A stretch of 64,000 nucleotides of DNA from Paramyrothecium sp. XJ0827 (GCA_020881915.1 JAJFPB010000014.1:682001-746000), one strand, 5' to 3'. Shown: positions 39,078 to 52,516, numbered from the stretch's first letter. Made by a program: numbers and translations. Notes: generated by a model not told the origin, from the sequence alone.

Positions 39078-41563
39078 TATTATAATTTATATTAATCTTA
39101 TAATTAAGCTAGTATAAAATAATTATAATCTATATTAATTATAATAAATACTATATAAAAAAGCTAAATAAACTAATTAGTAGATTATAACTTAAATATA
39201 TATTAATTCTTATAAAAAATATAATTATATAGAACTAATAATATATATATATAATAAGTATAATAAAAATCCCTTATTTTATATCTTAATTAATTAATTA
39301 AATAATTTACTATAACTAGCTATATTAAACTTAATTAATTAAACTAATCTTAATCTTACTCTTTAGGCCCTTTAAAAAGATCTAAAATTAAGCTTATAAT
39401 ATACTATAGCTATTTACTAAGTACCTTACTATATCTTATATTATTAGTAAAAAGAAATAACTTCTTAATATAATATTATATCTAATTTATATAAATTATT
39501 TAATCTTAAGAAATAAATAATAATTTAATATATTCTTAATTTAGATCTATAAAGATTTTTTTTCTAGCTTTATAGTATTAAAGATATAATTAATTAATTA
39601 CTTATTAAGTAAGAGATATTTCTTATTAAATTATATTAGGCCTTAAATTTTATTAAGTAATAATTAGAATTTAAGATATATTTCTTTTATAAATATAATT
39701 ACTAAAAAGCTAAATATAAAGATCTAATTATAATAAATATATAGTTCTTATTTATAGAGAATATAATTATAAAGTATAATATTAAATTAAATAATTAATA
39801 TAACTTTAATAAGATTAGCTTTATAATAAATATTATTATAAGTAGTATAATTATTATAGATATAAAGAAATATATAAATCTTAAAAAGATTTAATTTAGG
39901 AATTATAAATAAATTATAGTAATTAAATTAATTAATACTAAAAAGTAAGTACTATTACTATTTATTATTATTATAAGTTAATACTATTTCTTAGGTTAAT
40001 ATTATAAAAGTAATCTTTTAATTAATTAGGCTATTATAATTACTAAAAATAGCTAAATTAATAATAAGATTAGTTTTAAGTAATTAAAGTACTTTAATTA
40101 ATATATAATTAATTAATTAAATAATTCTTATTATCTTTTAATTCTTAATAAATATAAGAGCTACTATTTTATTCCTTTTAAGGATTTTTATAAAAAAATA
40201 CGATTATTATATTTTATATATTATTTTATTTATTTTATTTATTTTAATTACTAAATATAAATTACTTTAAGTTACTTAAGAAGACTTATAATTAAGAAAT
40301 AAAGTATTTAATTAAATACTTTATAATATATATTTCTAAAGCTAAGTTCTTTTTTACTTTTTATATTATATATTAAGCTACTATAATTAAATTAAATATT
40401 TAAGAAGACTTTAAGAATACTAGATTTACTTCTTTAAATATAAACTATATAATTTTAAAACTTAATATTTAATTATAAACTCTAATATTTACTATTAATA
40501 AGTCTAAGTTATTTATCTCTTAGACTTTAAGAATTCTAAAAATAATTAAAAAAATAAAATCTTAATTTAAATATATAAAAAATGAATTAGAAAATATAAA
40601 AGTAACTCTCTAATATTAATTATTAAGGCCCTAAACTTATTTTCTAAGAGTTTATTTATAAATTAATATAAAATAATATTACTAAAGATTAAGATTTATA
40701 ATTTTTAAGAGATAAATAAAATACTAAGTTAGTACTAAAGGAAAAAAAAGAAATACTTATATAATAAAGAAATAATAATTATAAGAAAAGGCTAGGTATT
40801 AATTAATTAAATAAATATAAATATATAAGTAATAATTAAATTATTAAGATAAGGTAATTAAGGAAGATTAAAATAACTAATTTAGTAATAATATAATATA
40901 TATAATAAGCCTAATTATAATATATAAATATATAAAATAGAAATAGAGATCTCTAGGGAAGAGTATAGTAATTAGTTTTAATTAATTAAATAATTTATAG
41001 TATTTAAATTAAGATTTCTATCTTAAGAGTTAAGATTTTTATTATACTTATTATATTATTATACTTATTATATATATATATTATAGCTAGAGATTTAGAA
41101 GAATAATAGGGAAATATATTAGATATAATATAGCTACTATTCTAGGGATTTAGTAAAATATAGTTCTTATTTAATAAAGTAAAAAAGAGACTAGTACTTA
41201 ATTATCTTAAAATTAAGAATATAAGTAAATTTCTATATAATACTAAGTAAGAAAAGAACTAATTATATATATATACTTATATATTATAACTAAGTATATT
41301 AAATTAAGTATATTAGTAATTACCTTAAAGAAATAATTATAATAAGTATATAAATAGAAGAATTTTATTTTAGAATAAATAGAAAATTATTAGCTATTAA
41401 TAATATATAGTTCTTAAAAATTATCTTTATTATATTATAAATTAGTAATAAATCTCTTATATACTTTAGATACTTTTTTATTATTTTATTTAAAAATAAA
41501 TAGATCTCTAATAATCCTTAGTTACTTTATACCTTTAGTATAAGACTACTCCAGATTATTATA
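39078..41563 (+). repeat. Gypsy 3' LTR, split by a Fot-like element
   Basis: The LTR parts 39078-39240 and 41084-41563 together make about 643 bp, matching the 649-bp LTR at 49071. It is preceded by a purine-rich tract (AAGAAAAGAAA). Confidence 0.7.
39241..41081 (+). mobile_element. RIP-degraded Fot1/pogo-like element B
   Basis: It is 1841 bp, closely similar to element A, with AT-run TIRs and TA on both sides (39239-39240, 41082-41083). The unoccupied LTR site is present at 18735, 49228 and 63195 (GAACTAATATAG...), which confirms the ends. Damaged transposase text near 39355-39420 again corresponds to the LALRALQNDPKL region. Confidence 0.8.
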
Positions 41564-41652
41564 TATTAAATATATTTAAGTTTTATATTTATCTTTTAAG
41601 CTATAAAGTCCTAGTATATACTATACTTATATATAGGGCCTCTAATCTAATA
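41562..41652 (+). repeat. Fragment of the copia-like LTR
   Basis: About 90 bp match the right part of the LTRs at 6421-6600 and 12938-13116 (ATATTAAATATATTTAAG to CTAATCTAATA), directly next to the end of the gypsy LTR. Confidence 0.55.
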
Positions 41653-41917
41653 GATATATATTTACTAAGCTCTTATTTTTTTAAGTAAATAAATATAAGT
41701 TCTATTTTTTTCTTCTTCTTCCCTTTTATTAAAATTATCTTAATACTTAATAATATAATTAAATAATAGGTTATTATTATTATATATAATCTTTATAAAT
41801 AATCTAGCCTCTATAACCTCTTACTATTTTCAGTATAATCAAGTAGTACTCCGAGTATATATTATAAATGCCCACACCGGCCCTTGTAGAAAACACAGCC
41901 ATTGCAGCAAATGCCCC

Positions 41918-42553
41918 TCAGTTTCCATAAACATCGGCCTCCCCGAGCTCTGGCGGTCTATAGTATAGATACCACACCTCAGGGTTATTCAGCTCTTCAT
42001 AGAGCCGGGGCGTGACCGCATAGTCTGGGATCTTAATCCAATCTTCAGGCTCTCCCTCATCCTCACCCTCGCCCTCACCCTCGATCTCCTCAAGAGGCCA
42101 GCCTTGGACGAGACCAATAGGACCGCCGCGTAACGCATCTGCGTCCACTTTAAGGAAATACTCATACCTAGAACCCCGGGACGTGTCTCTCTCCTCGACA
42201 TAGTTATATCCCTCACTGGCGACCGCCCAAGCCTGGAAGCGCCGCTGCAACTCCCTGGTCGAGGCGCCCTCAAGGGTGGGGTCTTCGACGAAGATGAAAT
42301 TCATCCTTTCCGCGATGCTGGGCGTGTCCGACTTGGCGATTTTCTCGCGTAGTTGATCCACAATGCGGCGCTTGAAATCCTCCCAGGCGCCAACAAGCTC
42401 TGGAGCATAGGAGCATCGGTAAATAACCCAGCCCCATCGGTCGTCACCCATCGACTGGATTCTTGCTTCCGGCGAGAGCTTCTCCCAGTCCTCCCCGCTG
42501 ATCGACTGGGGCTGCTCTTGCGGGGCAGGCCGTGGTGATGATTGTGAGGACAT
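41918..42553 (-). CDS. Orphan intracellular protein, 211 aa
   Basis: A single open frame begins MSSQSSPRPAPQ (ATG 42553-42551) and ends at 41918. It has a proline/glutamine-rich start, a folded-looking core (WGWVIYRCSYAPELVGAWED..., FIFVEDPTLEGASTRELQRR, ...YEYFLKVDADAL), an acidic low-complexity stretch (EEIEGEGEGEDEGEPED) and a C-terminus with NNPEVWYLYYRPPELGE. There is no signal peptide or membrane helix. It resembles uncharacterised ascomycete proteins of this layout; no function is known to me. The frame is open upstream to an ATG at 42922 (334 aa), but that part is Ser/Arg/Pro-rich and includes a TATA-like word at 42843-42848, so the shorter start is preferred. It is the only gene in over 30 kb of repeats. 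Confidence 0.7.
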   Translation of the reverse strand: MSSQSSPRPAPQEQPQSISGEDWEKLSPEARIQSMGDDRWGWVIYRCSYAPELVGAWEDFKRRIVDQLREKIAKSDTPSIAERMNFIFVEDPTLEGASTRELQRRFQAWAVASEGYNYVEERDTSRGSRYEYFLKVDADALRGGPIGLVQGWPLEEIEGEGEGEDEGEPEDWIKIPDYAVTPRLYEELNNPEVWYLYYRPPELGEADVYGN

Positions 42554-42842
42554 GAAGTGCCTTCGGTGACAGAATGTAGGCGACCTTGACTGCGGTGGCC
42601 GTAGGTGGGCTGTCAAAATTATGGCGGCAGGTCGATTTGTGATGAGGCGAGCTGAGAATTGCCAGTGAAATCTACGAGGTGGAGATGACTGCTGGCTCCG
42701 AGAAAGGCGATGGGGTTTGTAGTGGATTATACCCGCGAAAGATCGCGATGACTGAAGTCTCGACCACATAGGGGACGAGAAAGTCGCCTTTGCATGCTGC
42801 GAGATGCAAGTGTCAACTGGGCTAAAATGGGCTTCCCATGTT

Positions 42843-42848
42843 CTTATA
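42843..42848 (-). promoter_or_regulatory. TATA-like box upstream of the orphan gene
   Basis: TATAAG on the minus strand, about 290 bases before the ATG at 42553, leaving room for a 5' leader of roughly 250 bases. It is a short word and may be chance. Confidence 0.25.
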
Positions 42849-43130
42849 AGTAGGAAACGATTGTAGAGGTGGAGTCTGGCTAGACACCAGGGACCCCTGT
42901 TCCTAGGAAATTTCACAGTCACGTGACTAACCGCGGGCCAACCTATTGCACCGCCGGGATGTCTTCAGTGTAAGATCCTTGATTAGCCGCTCCTCTGGCT
43001 GTTCTGAGGTATTTTTTTTATGACTAAAAGTATGCTAAATACATTTAAAGCTTATAGTGACTATTTGCGGGGCCTACTAAAGGTGGGCCCCGCCGGTCTG
43101 TATTTTTCAGTGCGTTTTAATATAATCTCC

Positions 43131-44854
43131 CTATAAGGCCCTAATTACGAGTTATTGAACTTGCTATAGGGATTAATAAATATAGCTATATAAATATAAA
43201 TAATTTTTAATTTAATAGTTAATTTAATAATTAAGAGTTTTAGAATTAAATTAAATAGAATTTATTATTTTAAATTATAAATTATTAAATTTTAATTAAA
43301 AAAATATTTAAAATAGTTTTATAAAATATAAATTAATTTAAGAGAATATATTAAATTTATTATAGAAATTAATAAATATAATTTTATAAATATAAATAAT
43401 TTTTAATTTAATAAATAATTTAATATAAATTAATTAATTAATTAATTTTTAAGATTTATAATAATAAATTTATAATATAATTTAATAAGAATATTATTTA
43501 AATTCTTATTAATATAATAATATAAAAATAAAACTAGAGAAATTTATTATTTATTTTTATAATAAGTTTTTAAAAATTATTTATATTATATTTTATATAA
43601 TAAATTATTTAAATAAGAAATTAATAAAATTTAATTTAATAATTATTATTTATTTAGTATTATTTTTAAAAGTTTTTAATAGATTTTCTGATAATATTAA
43701 ATATTAAAAGATATTAAAAGTTATTAAATAAGTCTTAAAGTAAATATTATATATTTATTTTTAAAAATAAAACCTATAATAAATATAAATTAATTTTCTT
43801 AATAGTAATTATATATAATAATATTTTTAAAATTTCTTTATAAAATTTAAAATAAAAGAAAATTTAAAATAAATAAAATATATATTTTAAAAATAAAAAT
43901 AAATTCTTATAATTTAAATAAATAATAAATAAATTATTAAGCTATTATAAGATTTATTAAATAAAATAATATAAGTTTCTTTTATTTATAAAAAAATATT
44001 AATTATAATAAATAAATAAATAATATTATAATTAATAATAAATAATAAAATATTTATAAAAAGCTATTAAGTTTATAAGTAAAAATATATTATTATATTT
44101 AAATATTAGAATTATAATAGGAGAGATTATAATAATTAAATAAGTCTTTATATAATTATTTAATTAAAATAAGAGCTTAATTTAAGTCTATAAAAAAAAG
44201 AGAATAATATTTATTTTCTTTTTAAAGGCACTATTTACCTCTCTTTATATATATAAATTATATAAAATCTAAAAAGTAAATTACAAGGTAACTAGAAATA
44301 ATATATATTTTCCTTTTCTCTTAAATCTATTATATATAAAATATAAAATATAATTAAAATCTAAATTTTTATTAATATCTTTATATATAAAAGTAATATT
44401 ATTATTATTTATATTATTATTATATATTCTTAAGAAAAAGAAAATATTAATATTATTAATAAAGTTATTTAAATATTAAAAGTAAATAGAGATTAATATT
44501 TAGTTTAATCTATTAATTAATATATTAAGAAGTTATATAATAGCTATTATAAGAATTTAGTAATAAAAAATAAAAAAGCTAAATACTAATAATATTAATA
44601 TTATAATAAGAGATTATAGAAGGGAATTTAATCTTTATAATATCTATTTAATTTAATTTTATAAAATAATTAATATATTATTAAATATAATAATTTTAAA
44701 CTTATTAAAAGAGAATTATAATATTAAAAAGATATTATTAAAAGATCTTATTAAGAGAGAAAATAATAATATTATTAAGAGAGTAATTAATTAAATAAAT
44801 TCTAATTATTTTGAAATTCCTATAATAGCTATTTTTCTAATAAACTATTATATT
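43131..44854. repeat. Unclassified AT-rich repeat block
   Basis: Near its left end a stretch of about 64 bp occurs twice, 196 bp apart (43165-43228 and 43361-43424, ATTAATAAATATA...AATTTTTAATTTAAT). No RT or transposase relic was recognised in the rest. Composition is that of RIP-degraded DNA. Confidence 0.4.
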
Positions 44855-45794
44855 AAGAAATTTATTAAAATAACCTAAATTTAAGAATTTTAAATAAGGA
44901 CCTAAATATAATAAAAATAATTTAATAAAAAGATCTAATACCTAGAACCTTAGATATAAGAATAATAAAATTAATAATAAAGATATTTATAATAAATATA
45001 ATATATTATAGGTACTTATAAGACTTAAGTTATTTATTTTAATAGGAACTTAATAGAGCTATTAAGATATTACTTTACTACTAAGGTCTTTATTAAATAT
45101 ATCTAAATAAATCTTATAGCTATAGCTATAGTAATACTAGTAATAAAGCTAAAGTTAATAATACTAAGTTCTTTAGTAATATATATTACCTAGTATTAAT
45201 AAAGTTAAATTAAATTAAAGAATAGTAATATAAAAATCTACTTATGCCCTTATTATAACTAAAATCTCTATTTATTACTAATACTAATACTAGAAGAGCT
45301 ACCTAACCTACTATAATAACTAATCCTTAAGATATTTCTTAAGAAACTAGAATCTTTAAAGCCTATAAATAAGGACTTTTAAAGACTATATATACTATTT
45401 CTATATATTAATTAAATTAATATATAAAAGCCTAAGTTATAGCTAAAGAAAATATTAAAAATAGCTTAATTATTAATAAGATCTAGTAACTAAAGAAAAG
45501 TACTATAGATCTAATTAAGAAATAAGAACTAGATTATATCTAAGATATAGCTAATTAATCTAAGAATAAGAAGCCTAGTAAGGCTAATAGGAAGCTATTT
45601 AAGAGTATAATAAAGAGATTAGAAAAGATCTAATAAGATAGAGTCCCTAAAGCTCTTACTATTATAGAAGATAGTTAAGTAAATTTAACTTATTTTATTT
45701 AATAATATCTATTCCCTAAGAAGCTATAAGATTAGCTATTCTACTTAATCCTACTTATAGATATAAAGACTAAATTCTTATTATATAATAATAT
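44855..45794 (-). repeat. Repeat X, copy 4 (reverse)
   Basis: Reverse-oriented relative to copies 1-3; the first 260 bp match 4020-4290. It is cut at right by an LTR fragment. Confidence 0.6.
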
Positions 45795-46374
45795 AATAAT
45801 TAGGGATAGCCTTATACTAAAAGATATAAAGTAATTAAAAATTATTTAGAGATTTATTTATTCTTAGATAAAATAATAGAAAAGTATCTAAAGTATATAA
45901 GAGATTATTACTAATTTATAAGAGAATAATATAATAAAGATTATCTTAGGGACTATATATTATTAATAATTAGTAATTTTTTATTTATTTTAAAATAAAA
46001 TTCTCCTATTTATATACTTATTATAATTACTTTATTAAGGTAATTACTTAATATACTTAATTTAGTATACTTAGTTATAGTATATAAGTATATATATATA
46101 ATTAGCTCTTTTTTTATTTAATATTATATAGAAATTTATTTATATTCTTAGTTCTAAGGTAATTAAGTACTAGCCCCTTTTTTATTTTACTAGGTAGGAA
46201 CTATATTCTACTAAATTCCTAGAATAATAGCTATATTATATCTAATATATTCCCCTATTATCTATCTAAATCTTTAGTTATATAAGTTCTATATAATTAT
46301 ATTCTTAGTAAAAATAAATATATATTTTTATTATAGTTTACTAGTTAGTTTATCTAGCTTTATTATAGGAAAAG
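45795..46374 (-). repeat. Gypsy-family LTR, minus orientation, truncated
   Basis: It matches the inverse of 49150-49719 and of 18650-19231. Roughly the first 85 bp of the LTR (its minus-strand 5' end) are missing. Confidence 0.6.
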
Positions 46375-49070
46375 TCCTAATACCTTAGTTAGTAACTAGA
46401 TTAAATAATCTAGAGCCTCCCCCCTCTTTTCTCTAGTATATTACTATAAAATAATAGGGAAAATAAATTAAAGTTTTTAAATATAATAAATACTACCTTA
46501 TATTTACTTAATTACCTACCTTATATTTATAATTTTATTATAATAATTCTTTAACTTCTATATATAGCTATTTAAATTAAAATAATATTAAGAATCCTAT
46601 AAATCTATAGTACTAATTAAGTAATTACCTTAGAAGAAAATCCTATAAAAACTACTATAGCCTAAGTTATAATTTCTTAATTAATTATATCTAGTACTCT
46701 TATATCTTTATTTCCCTTAGTAAATATTATTAGTAAAAGAACTACTATTAGCTAGTAAATTTAATAACTTAAGAAGTTTAAGTATTTCTATAAGTAGAAG
46801 TATTAATTATATAAGAAGCTTAGAGATTTAATTAATTATATTAGAGGTATATATATATTAAAAAGGAAATAATTCTTTAGTTCTTTAGGTAGTAATTATA
46901 ATATAGAAATTAAAATTAAAAATATCTTTACTTTAATTCTTTTATATACCTTAAAGTAAAAAAATAATTAATTTAATAATTTTAATTATATTTTCTATAA
47001 AGAGAAATATAAGTATTAAAAGGGCTATAAAAGAATTATTTTTATTCTAGATTATATTAATAAATAAAACTAAATAAAATAGAACTAATATAAGAAGAAA
47101 TAACTTAAAAAGGAAAATAAAACTATAAATAATAACTAAAATACTTTTATAAAGTAAATTCTAGAGATCCTTAAGGACTTTATATATAAAGAGCCTTACC
47201 TTATTAGGTAGCTTAAATAAGTAATTTAAAAAAATAATTAGTTTTTTTATAATTTTTATATTTATTTTAATTTCTTAAAGAAATAGTTCCTAAAGACTAA
47301 TAAAAAATAAAGAAGATTTTACTTTTTTTCTAAGCTTAATAACTTCTTATATAATACTATTTTATAATAGAACCTAGATCTACTAAATACTTAGGAAACT
47401 ATAGTAGAACTTATAAAGTATTAATAAAAGATCTTAGATCTTAATAAAAGAAAGCTTAATATATAAACTAAAGAGCCTTATAAGAAATATAAGTATTACC
47501 CCTAAGATTTAAAATAATATTACTATTAAAGTAGTAATTTTATAAATATAATCTTTATTAATAAGATTTAAAATAAAATAAATTTATAATCTTATTATTT
47601 CTATAATAAAATTAGCTATTAAGTAAATAAGTACTTTAAATAAAAAATAAATAAATTATTATTAAAAAACTCCTTATAGCTAAGAAAGTAATTTATTTTA
47701 AAGCTACTTCTTTATATCTTAGAATTAAATAATACTTTTATATATTTATTAAAATCTATAAGTAAATTTCTATTAAAATCTATATAGACTTTAATAGTAA
47801 TACTACTATAAATATTATTAGTACTAAGTTTATATACTAATAAGGCCTTAAATAAATACTCTCTAAAGAGCCCCTATTAAAGAATATAAGTAATATTAAG
47901 ATCCTTACTTATAGTATTTAGTAGGTACTAATTTTAATTACTAACTCTAAAGAAATTACTGAAATATTTACTTATTTATATTTTAATATTAATAAAGATC
48001 TAAGATCTAAAGAAAACCTTATTTTATTATTTATATTTACCTTAGTAGACTTATAGATTTATTTTAATACCTTTAATTAGAAGTAGTAATATAAAATAAT
48101 AGCTACTAATATATAAATAATTAGCTAGTAATTCTTCTAAAATACCCTTATTTAAGAAATATATATATATTTAGTAGAACTACTTAAGAACTTTATACTC
48201 TTATTAAATAAATAGCCTATATATAGTAGAACTTTATATTTCTCTAAGAAATTAGTCTTATATTAGGATATTTTTACTACTAAAAAAATAAGGCTTCTTC
48301 TATATACTAAAGTATTTAATTATATTATTAATCTAGTAAAGAAAAAGAAATCTCCCTTTAGTTCTATTTACTTTTTATTTTTAGAAGAACTAATAGAACT
48401 TAGGTAATATATTAAGAAAAGCCTAGTAAATAAAAGGATTTATTACTTTAAGAGTTCTATAGGTATTTCTATTATATTTATTTCTAAGAAGAATAATTCT
48501 TTTTATTTCTATATTAATTATTATAGACTTAATAATATAATAGAAAAGAATTATTACCTTTTACTTTTAGTTTTAGAGATTCTTAATTATATTATAGAAG
48601 CCTTATTATTTTCTAAATCTATTATAATTACTTTAAATATTTAATTATATTATTTAAATTAACTAATATACCTACTATATTCTAAGCTTATATATATAAG
48701 GTATTATATAGGCTATTAAATATAGTATATATAATATATCTAAATAATATTCTTATTTTCTTAAAAAATTAAAAATCTTATATAAAGTACCTATAGTAAG
48801 TTCTTAAGTAACTTTATAAAGTAAAGCTATTTATTAATATCTCTAAGTACTACTTCTACTAAAAATAAGTAAATTTCCTAAAGTTTATTTTATTCCCTAT
48901 AAATATAGCTATAGATCTAAGCTATATTACTACTATAATTAAATAAAGTAAGCCCTAGATTTATTATAAAATATAAGTATTTTTAGAATTCTATAATTTT
49001 TATTAAAGATTTATATAGAATTATATTACTATTATAGCTCTATTAAACTTACTACTTAAGGGAAGCTAAA
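46375..49070 (+). mobile_element. Gypsy-like element with reverse transcriptase relic and short 3' side
   Basis: Near 48470-48600 the plus strand reads F-I-S-K-K-N-N-S-F-Y-F-Y-I-N-Y-Y-R-L-N and then KNYYLL, the RIP-altered form of the gypsy RT start (FVKKKDGSLRFCVDYRxLN...YPLP). The YLDD box appears as Y-L-N-N at 48737-48748. Only about 320 bases later a purine-rich tract (AAGGGAAGCTAAA) leads into the 3' LTR, leaving no room for RNase H and integrase. Upstream text is gag-like and rich in lysine codons. The element is dead. Confidence 0.65.
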
Positions 49071-49719
49071 TATTATAACCCGCACTAACCCCATAACTAA
49101 ATTAGCATAGAATAATAATAACCTATATTAGCTATAATAGATACTATATAAAGAAGCTAGATAAACTAATAGAAGAACTATAATTTAAATATATATTAAC
49201 TCTTACTAAGAATATAGTTATATAGGATTAATATAGCTAGAGATTTAGATAGATAATAGGGGAATATATTAGATATAATATAGCTATTCTTCTAGAGATC
49301 TAATAGAATATAGTTTTTACCTAGTAAGGTAAAAAGGGAACTAGTACCTAATTACCTTAGGACTAAAGATATAAGTAAAATCTCTATATAATACTAAGTA
49401 AGAAAAGAACTAATTATATATATATACTTATATATTATAACTAAGTATATTAAACTAAGTATATTAGTAATTACTTTAATAAAGTAATTATAATAAGTAT
49501 ATAAATAGAAGAATTCTACCTTAGGATAAATAGAAGACTACTAGCTATTAATAATATATAGTTCCTAAGATAATCTTTATTATATTATTTTCTTATAGAC
49601 TAGTAATAACTTATATAAAATACTTTAGATACTTTTCTATTATTCTATCTAAGGATAAATACTACTTAATCCTTAGTTACCCTATATCTAATAGTATAAG
49701 ATTACCCCTAATTATTATA
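49071..49719 (+). repeat. 3' LTR of the shortened gypsy element
   Basis: It starts TATTATAACCCGCACTAACC, less mutated than its relatives, and ends CTAATTATTATA. It is 649 bp. Confidence 0.7.
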
Positions 49720-49979
49720 CTATAGTATTAGTTATAGTATTATACTTAGTATAACTTTTGCCTTAATATTCCTAGATAAGGTTAGTAGAATAGTATTAGA
49801 TAGTATTCTTAACTTAGAAGAATATTATATAAATATATAGAGGTTAAATCTTATATAGATAGATAAAGCTATTATTTTATTTACTATATTATATTATAAG
49901 GTAGGCCTAGAAAAATACTTATTTTGGGGTAGTTTACTAGAGATAATTAGAAACTACCTAGATAATATTATTAAATAAT

Positions 49980-50616
49980 TATAATATGCTCTAATTTTAT
50001 GACGATCGAGGGTAACCCTTACACCGGAAGGTATAGGGTAACTAAGGATCGTTAGGGGGGGTCCGTTTGTCCTTAGACAGAACAACAGGAAAGTATCTAA
50101 AGTACATAAAGGGTTATTACTAATCTATAAGAGAATAGTACAATAAAGGTTATCTTAGGGACTATATATTATTAATAGCTAGTAGATTCTAATCTAAATA
50201 TAATATACAGAACCTCCTATCTATATATATAGTTCCCTTTTCCTAGAGCACATAGGGGAGCGCTCCTTAGATTATAATATATAATACTCCTAGGAGTATT
50301 GCAGAAGGTAATCCCTTCTGGTGGTACTTTTGTGCTCCTAGCCTTATTTATAGGAATCTTCTTCCCTATAGGTCCCTATCCTTATTAAATATTTTTCCTA
50401 TTCCTATCCTTTTATTCCTAGTCTTTTGTTCCTGGCCCTTCTTTTATACTAGTATTTAATTTAGGCTAGTATATTAGGACTAGCCCGTAAGTTGTACTAG
50501 TAGCGTGGGGGCTAGCCTATCCCGAGGCTAGTAGCCTAAGGCTAGTATAGCATTTATATATTATATTATGTAATATTCTATGGCTTAGTTATAACCTTTG
50601 GGTCAGGTTATGATAA
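49980..50616 (-). repeat. Relatively fresh LTR, minus orientation
   Basis: Homologous to the LTRs at 23802 and 31895, but with many CpG and CpA sites intact (ACGATCGAGGG, GGGTCCGTTTG, CTCCTTAGA). On the minus strand it starts TATCATAACCTGACCC. No internal region is attached, so it is a solo LTR or a truncated copy. Confidence 0.6.
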
Positions 50617-51164
50617 ATTTCTATCTTAAATACTAAGACTAAGGGAATCCTACTTCTAGTTACTTATATTAATATTAAGTTACTTTTTATTAATATAATT
50701 TATAAGCCTTTAGTCTCTTATCTCTTAATAGCTAATATACTTTAAGCTTTTAAGATAGGCAATTCTTCTGCACTTAGTAAATTAATAGAATAATTTTATC
50801 TACCTTATAATAGAGGTAATATTATTAAATATATAGATTTATATACTAGGAATTAGCTACTAATAGTTAATAACTATTAAAGATATATAGATTTTACTAT
50901 AAAGTAAAGTAAATATATTAGGGATATATATTCTATATTTACTTAGATAGTTCTATATAAGTCTTTTAATATAGATATCCTATAGTATATAGTCTTTTAA
51001 GGTAGATTTAAGTTCTATCTCTAGGTACTACTACTAATTATTCTCTATAGGTGCCCTTCTACCAAGTAATAACCACATATCATTCCCTATTCTCTTTAGC
51101 AGCAATACTATTAATCCTATTACACCAATCATATTATATGTTTGTAACTATCTTCTTCCTCTAA
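50617..51164. other. AT-rich transition, nothing recognised
   Basis: Composition changes gradually from RIP-type to balanced. No frame or repeat boundary was identified. Confidence 0.35.
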
Positions 51165-51430
51165 ATGTACTGGGAGCTGATGTATCTCTTATTCAGAGCT
51201 TGTAGAATAGCAGCTACATTCCCTGGGTCTATAGTATTAGCCCAAGAGGGTATTAAAGTAAGTTAAATATCTTAAATAATTTTTATACTTATATAAAACA
51301 TTTAATAACCTAAATTAGTATTCTATTGCTAATTAAGGCAGCTTAAATTACTACTGGGGCTATATCCAGGAGTATTTTCGTGGTATTATACCGCCATCTA
51401 ATATTACTTACCTATAGCAGTTTTTTCCCT
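51165..51430 (+). pseudogene. Possible two-exon gene remnant
   Basis: From ATG 51165 the text MYWELMYLLFRACRIAATFP continues to a good 5' splice site (AAA|GTAAGT near 51250). After an AT-rich intron, YYWGYIQEYFRGIIPPSNIT follows and ends in TAG. It reads like protein, but it is short, has no upstream exon and is not recognised. Confidence 0.25.
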
Positions 51431-52516
51431 TTATAGATTCTGGTACACTCAGGTAACAATGGAGAGGCTTAAATAGTTGCTCTCTTGAATATTTTATAGA
51501 GGTGCTCTAGTTTGTCACCTCCCTTTCTATGGAGCCTGTGCCCTTTCCCATATCGCTTCAATTCGTTAATGCTTCGTCATTGGCATCCCGATGCTTGTAG
51601 TATTGGTTTGCGATAAGAATTGGCTCCTTATAGCACATCTCGATAGAATATAGGCTAATAAGGAGAACTTAAAGTACAAATAATTATAGAGTGAATATGG
51701 AACTGAGAAGGGATGCCATAGATAGGAGAAAAGTTATTCAAGTTGATTAGGCGACGGTGTTTATATTCCTTACTCGCCACTCCTTACCTTTGAACTAGAG
51801 CTGATAGAGAATCTTTGTATGCACCACACGTCCGAAGTCAGGTCTTTGGATTCTAAAACATGGGTAGTCCTGGAGCAAGTGGTTGTAAATGACGACCCCA
51901 GCAGGAGAGACGACTGGTAGGGAAGGTCTTAATGATGGTCGACAAAACGAAGGAAAGTGACAAGGGCATGACGGAGAAACTGCTGATAAAAACACAAATG
52001 ACGATTGACAGAGGTAATTTCAGTAAAGTCCTATTGCGCACAAATAGAATCTTTGTAGTTTTATTAAAGTTATTTTGAACAGGGATGCTCAAGCGCACGG
52101 GAACGAAAGTGGGAATTTGAGGGGCATGCACGGCCGAAAAGAGTGTATTTATTAAAGTACGGACTACCCTTTGTACAGTAGTAGAGTAGAGTAGGAGCGC
52201 CCGTATCAAAATGACATCGTTGTGACCTGCAGGCTACCTTTGTTCCTCCTCCTTTTCTCTCGGATCGGTCTTTGTTGTCTGAAAGGAAACAGTCCCGGCA
52301 TCGACTTACCGCAATACGGTCACAATCGTCAAGGAACCAGTGCCAGTCAGTTCTATGGGGTCAGTGATAAAGAAGATACCCTAAGAAATCTCTTCGCTTC
52401 TCATCCATGGGGTTTTCCTCCTCTGTTCAACAACCGTTTGGTTCGAGGGGTCCTTCATTTCATATACGGTAATCATCCCACCGCGATAATAGAGAGTCCC
52501 TACACAGCATCCTTCA
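51431..52516. other. Intergenic DNA downstream of the HET gene
   Basis: Balanced composition. Small overlapping frames on both strands have no recognisable content. Confidence 0.35.
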
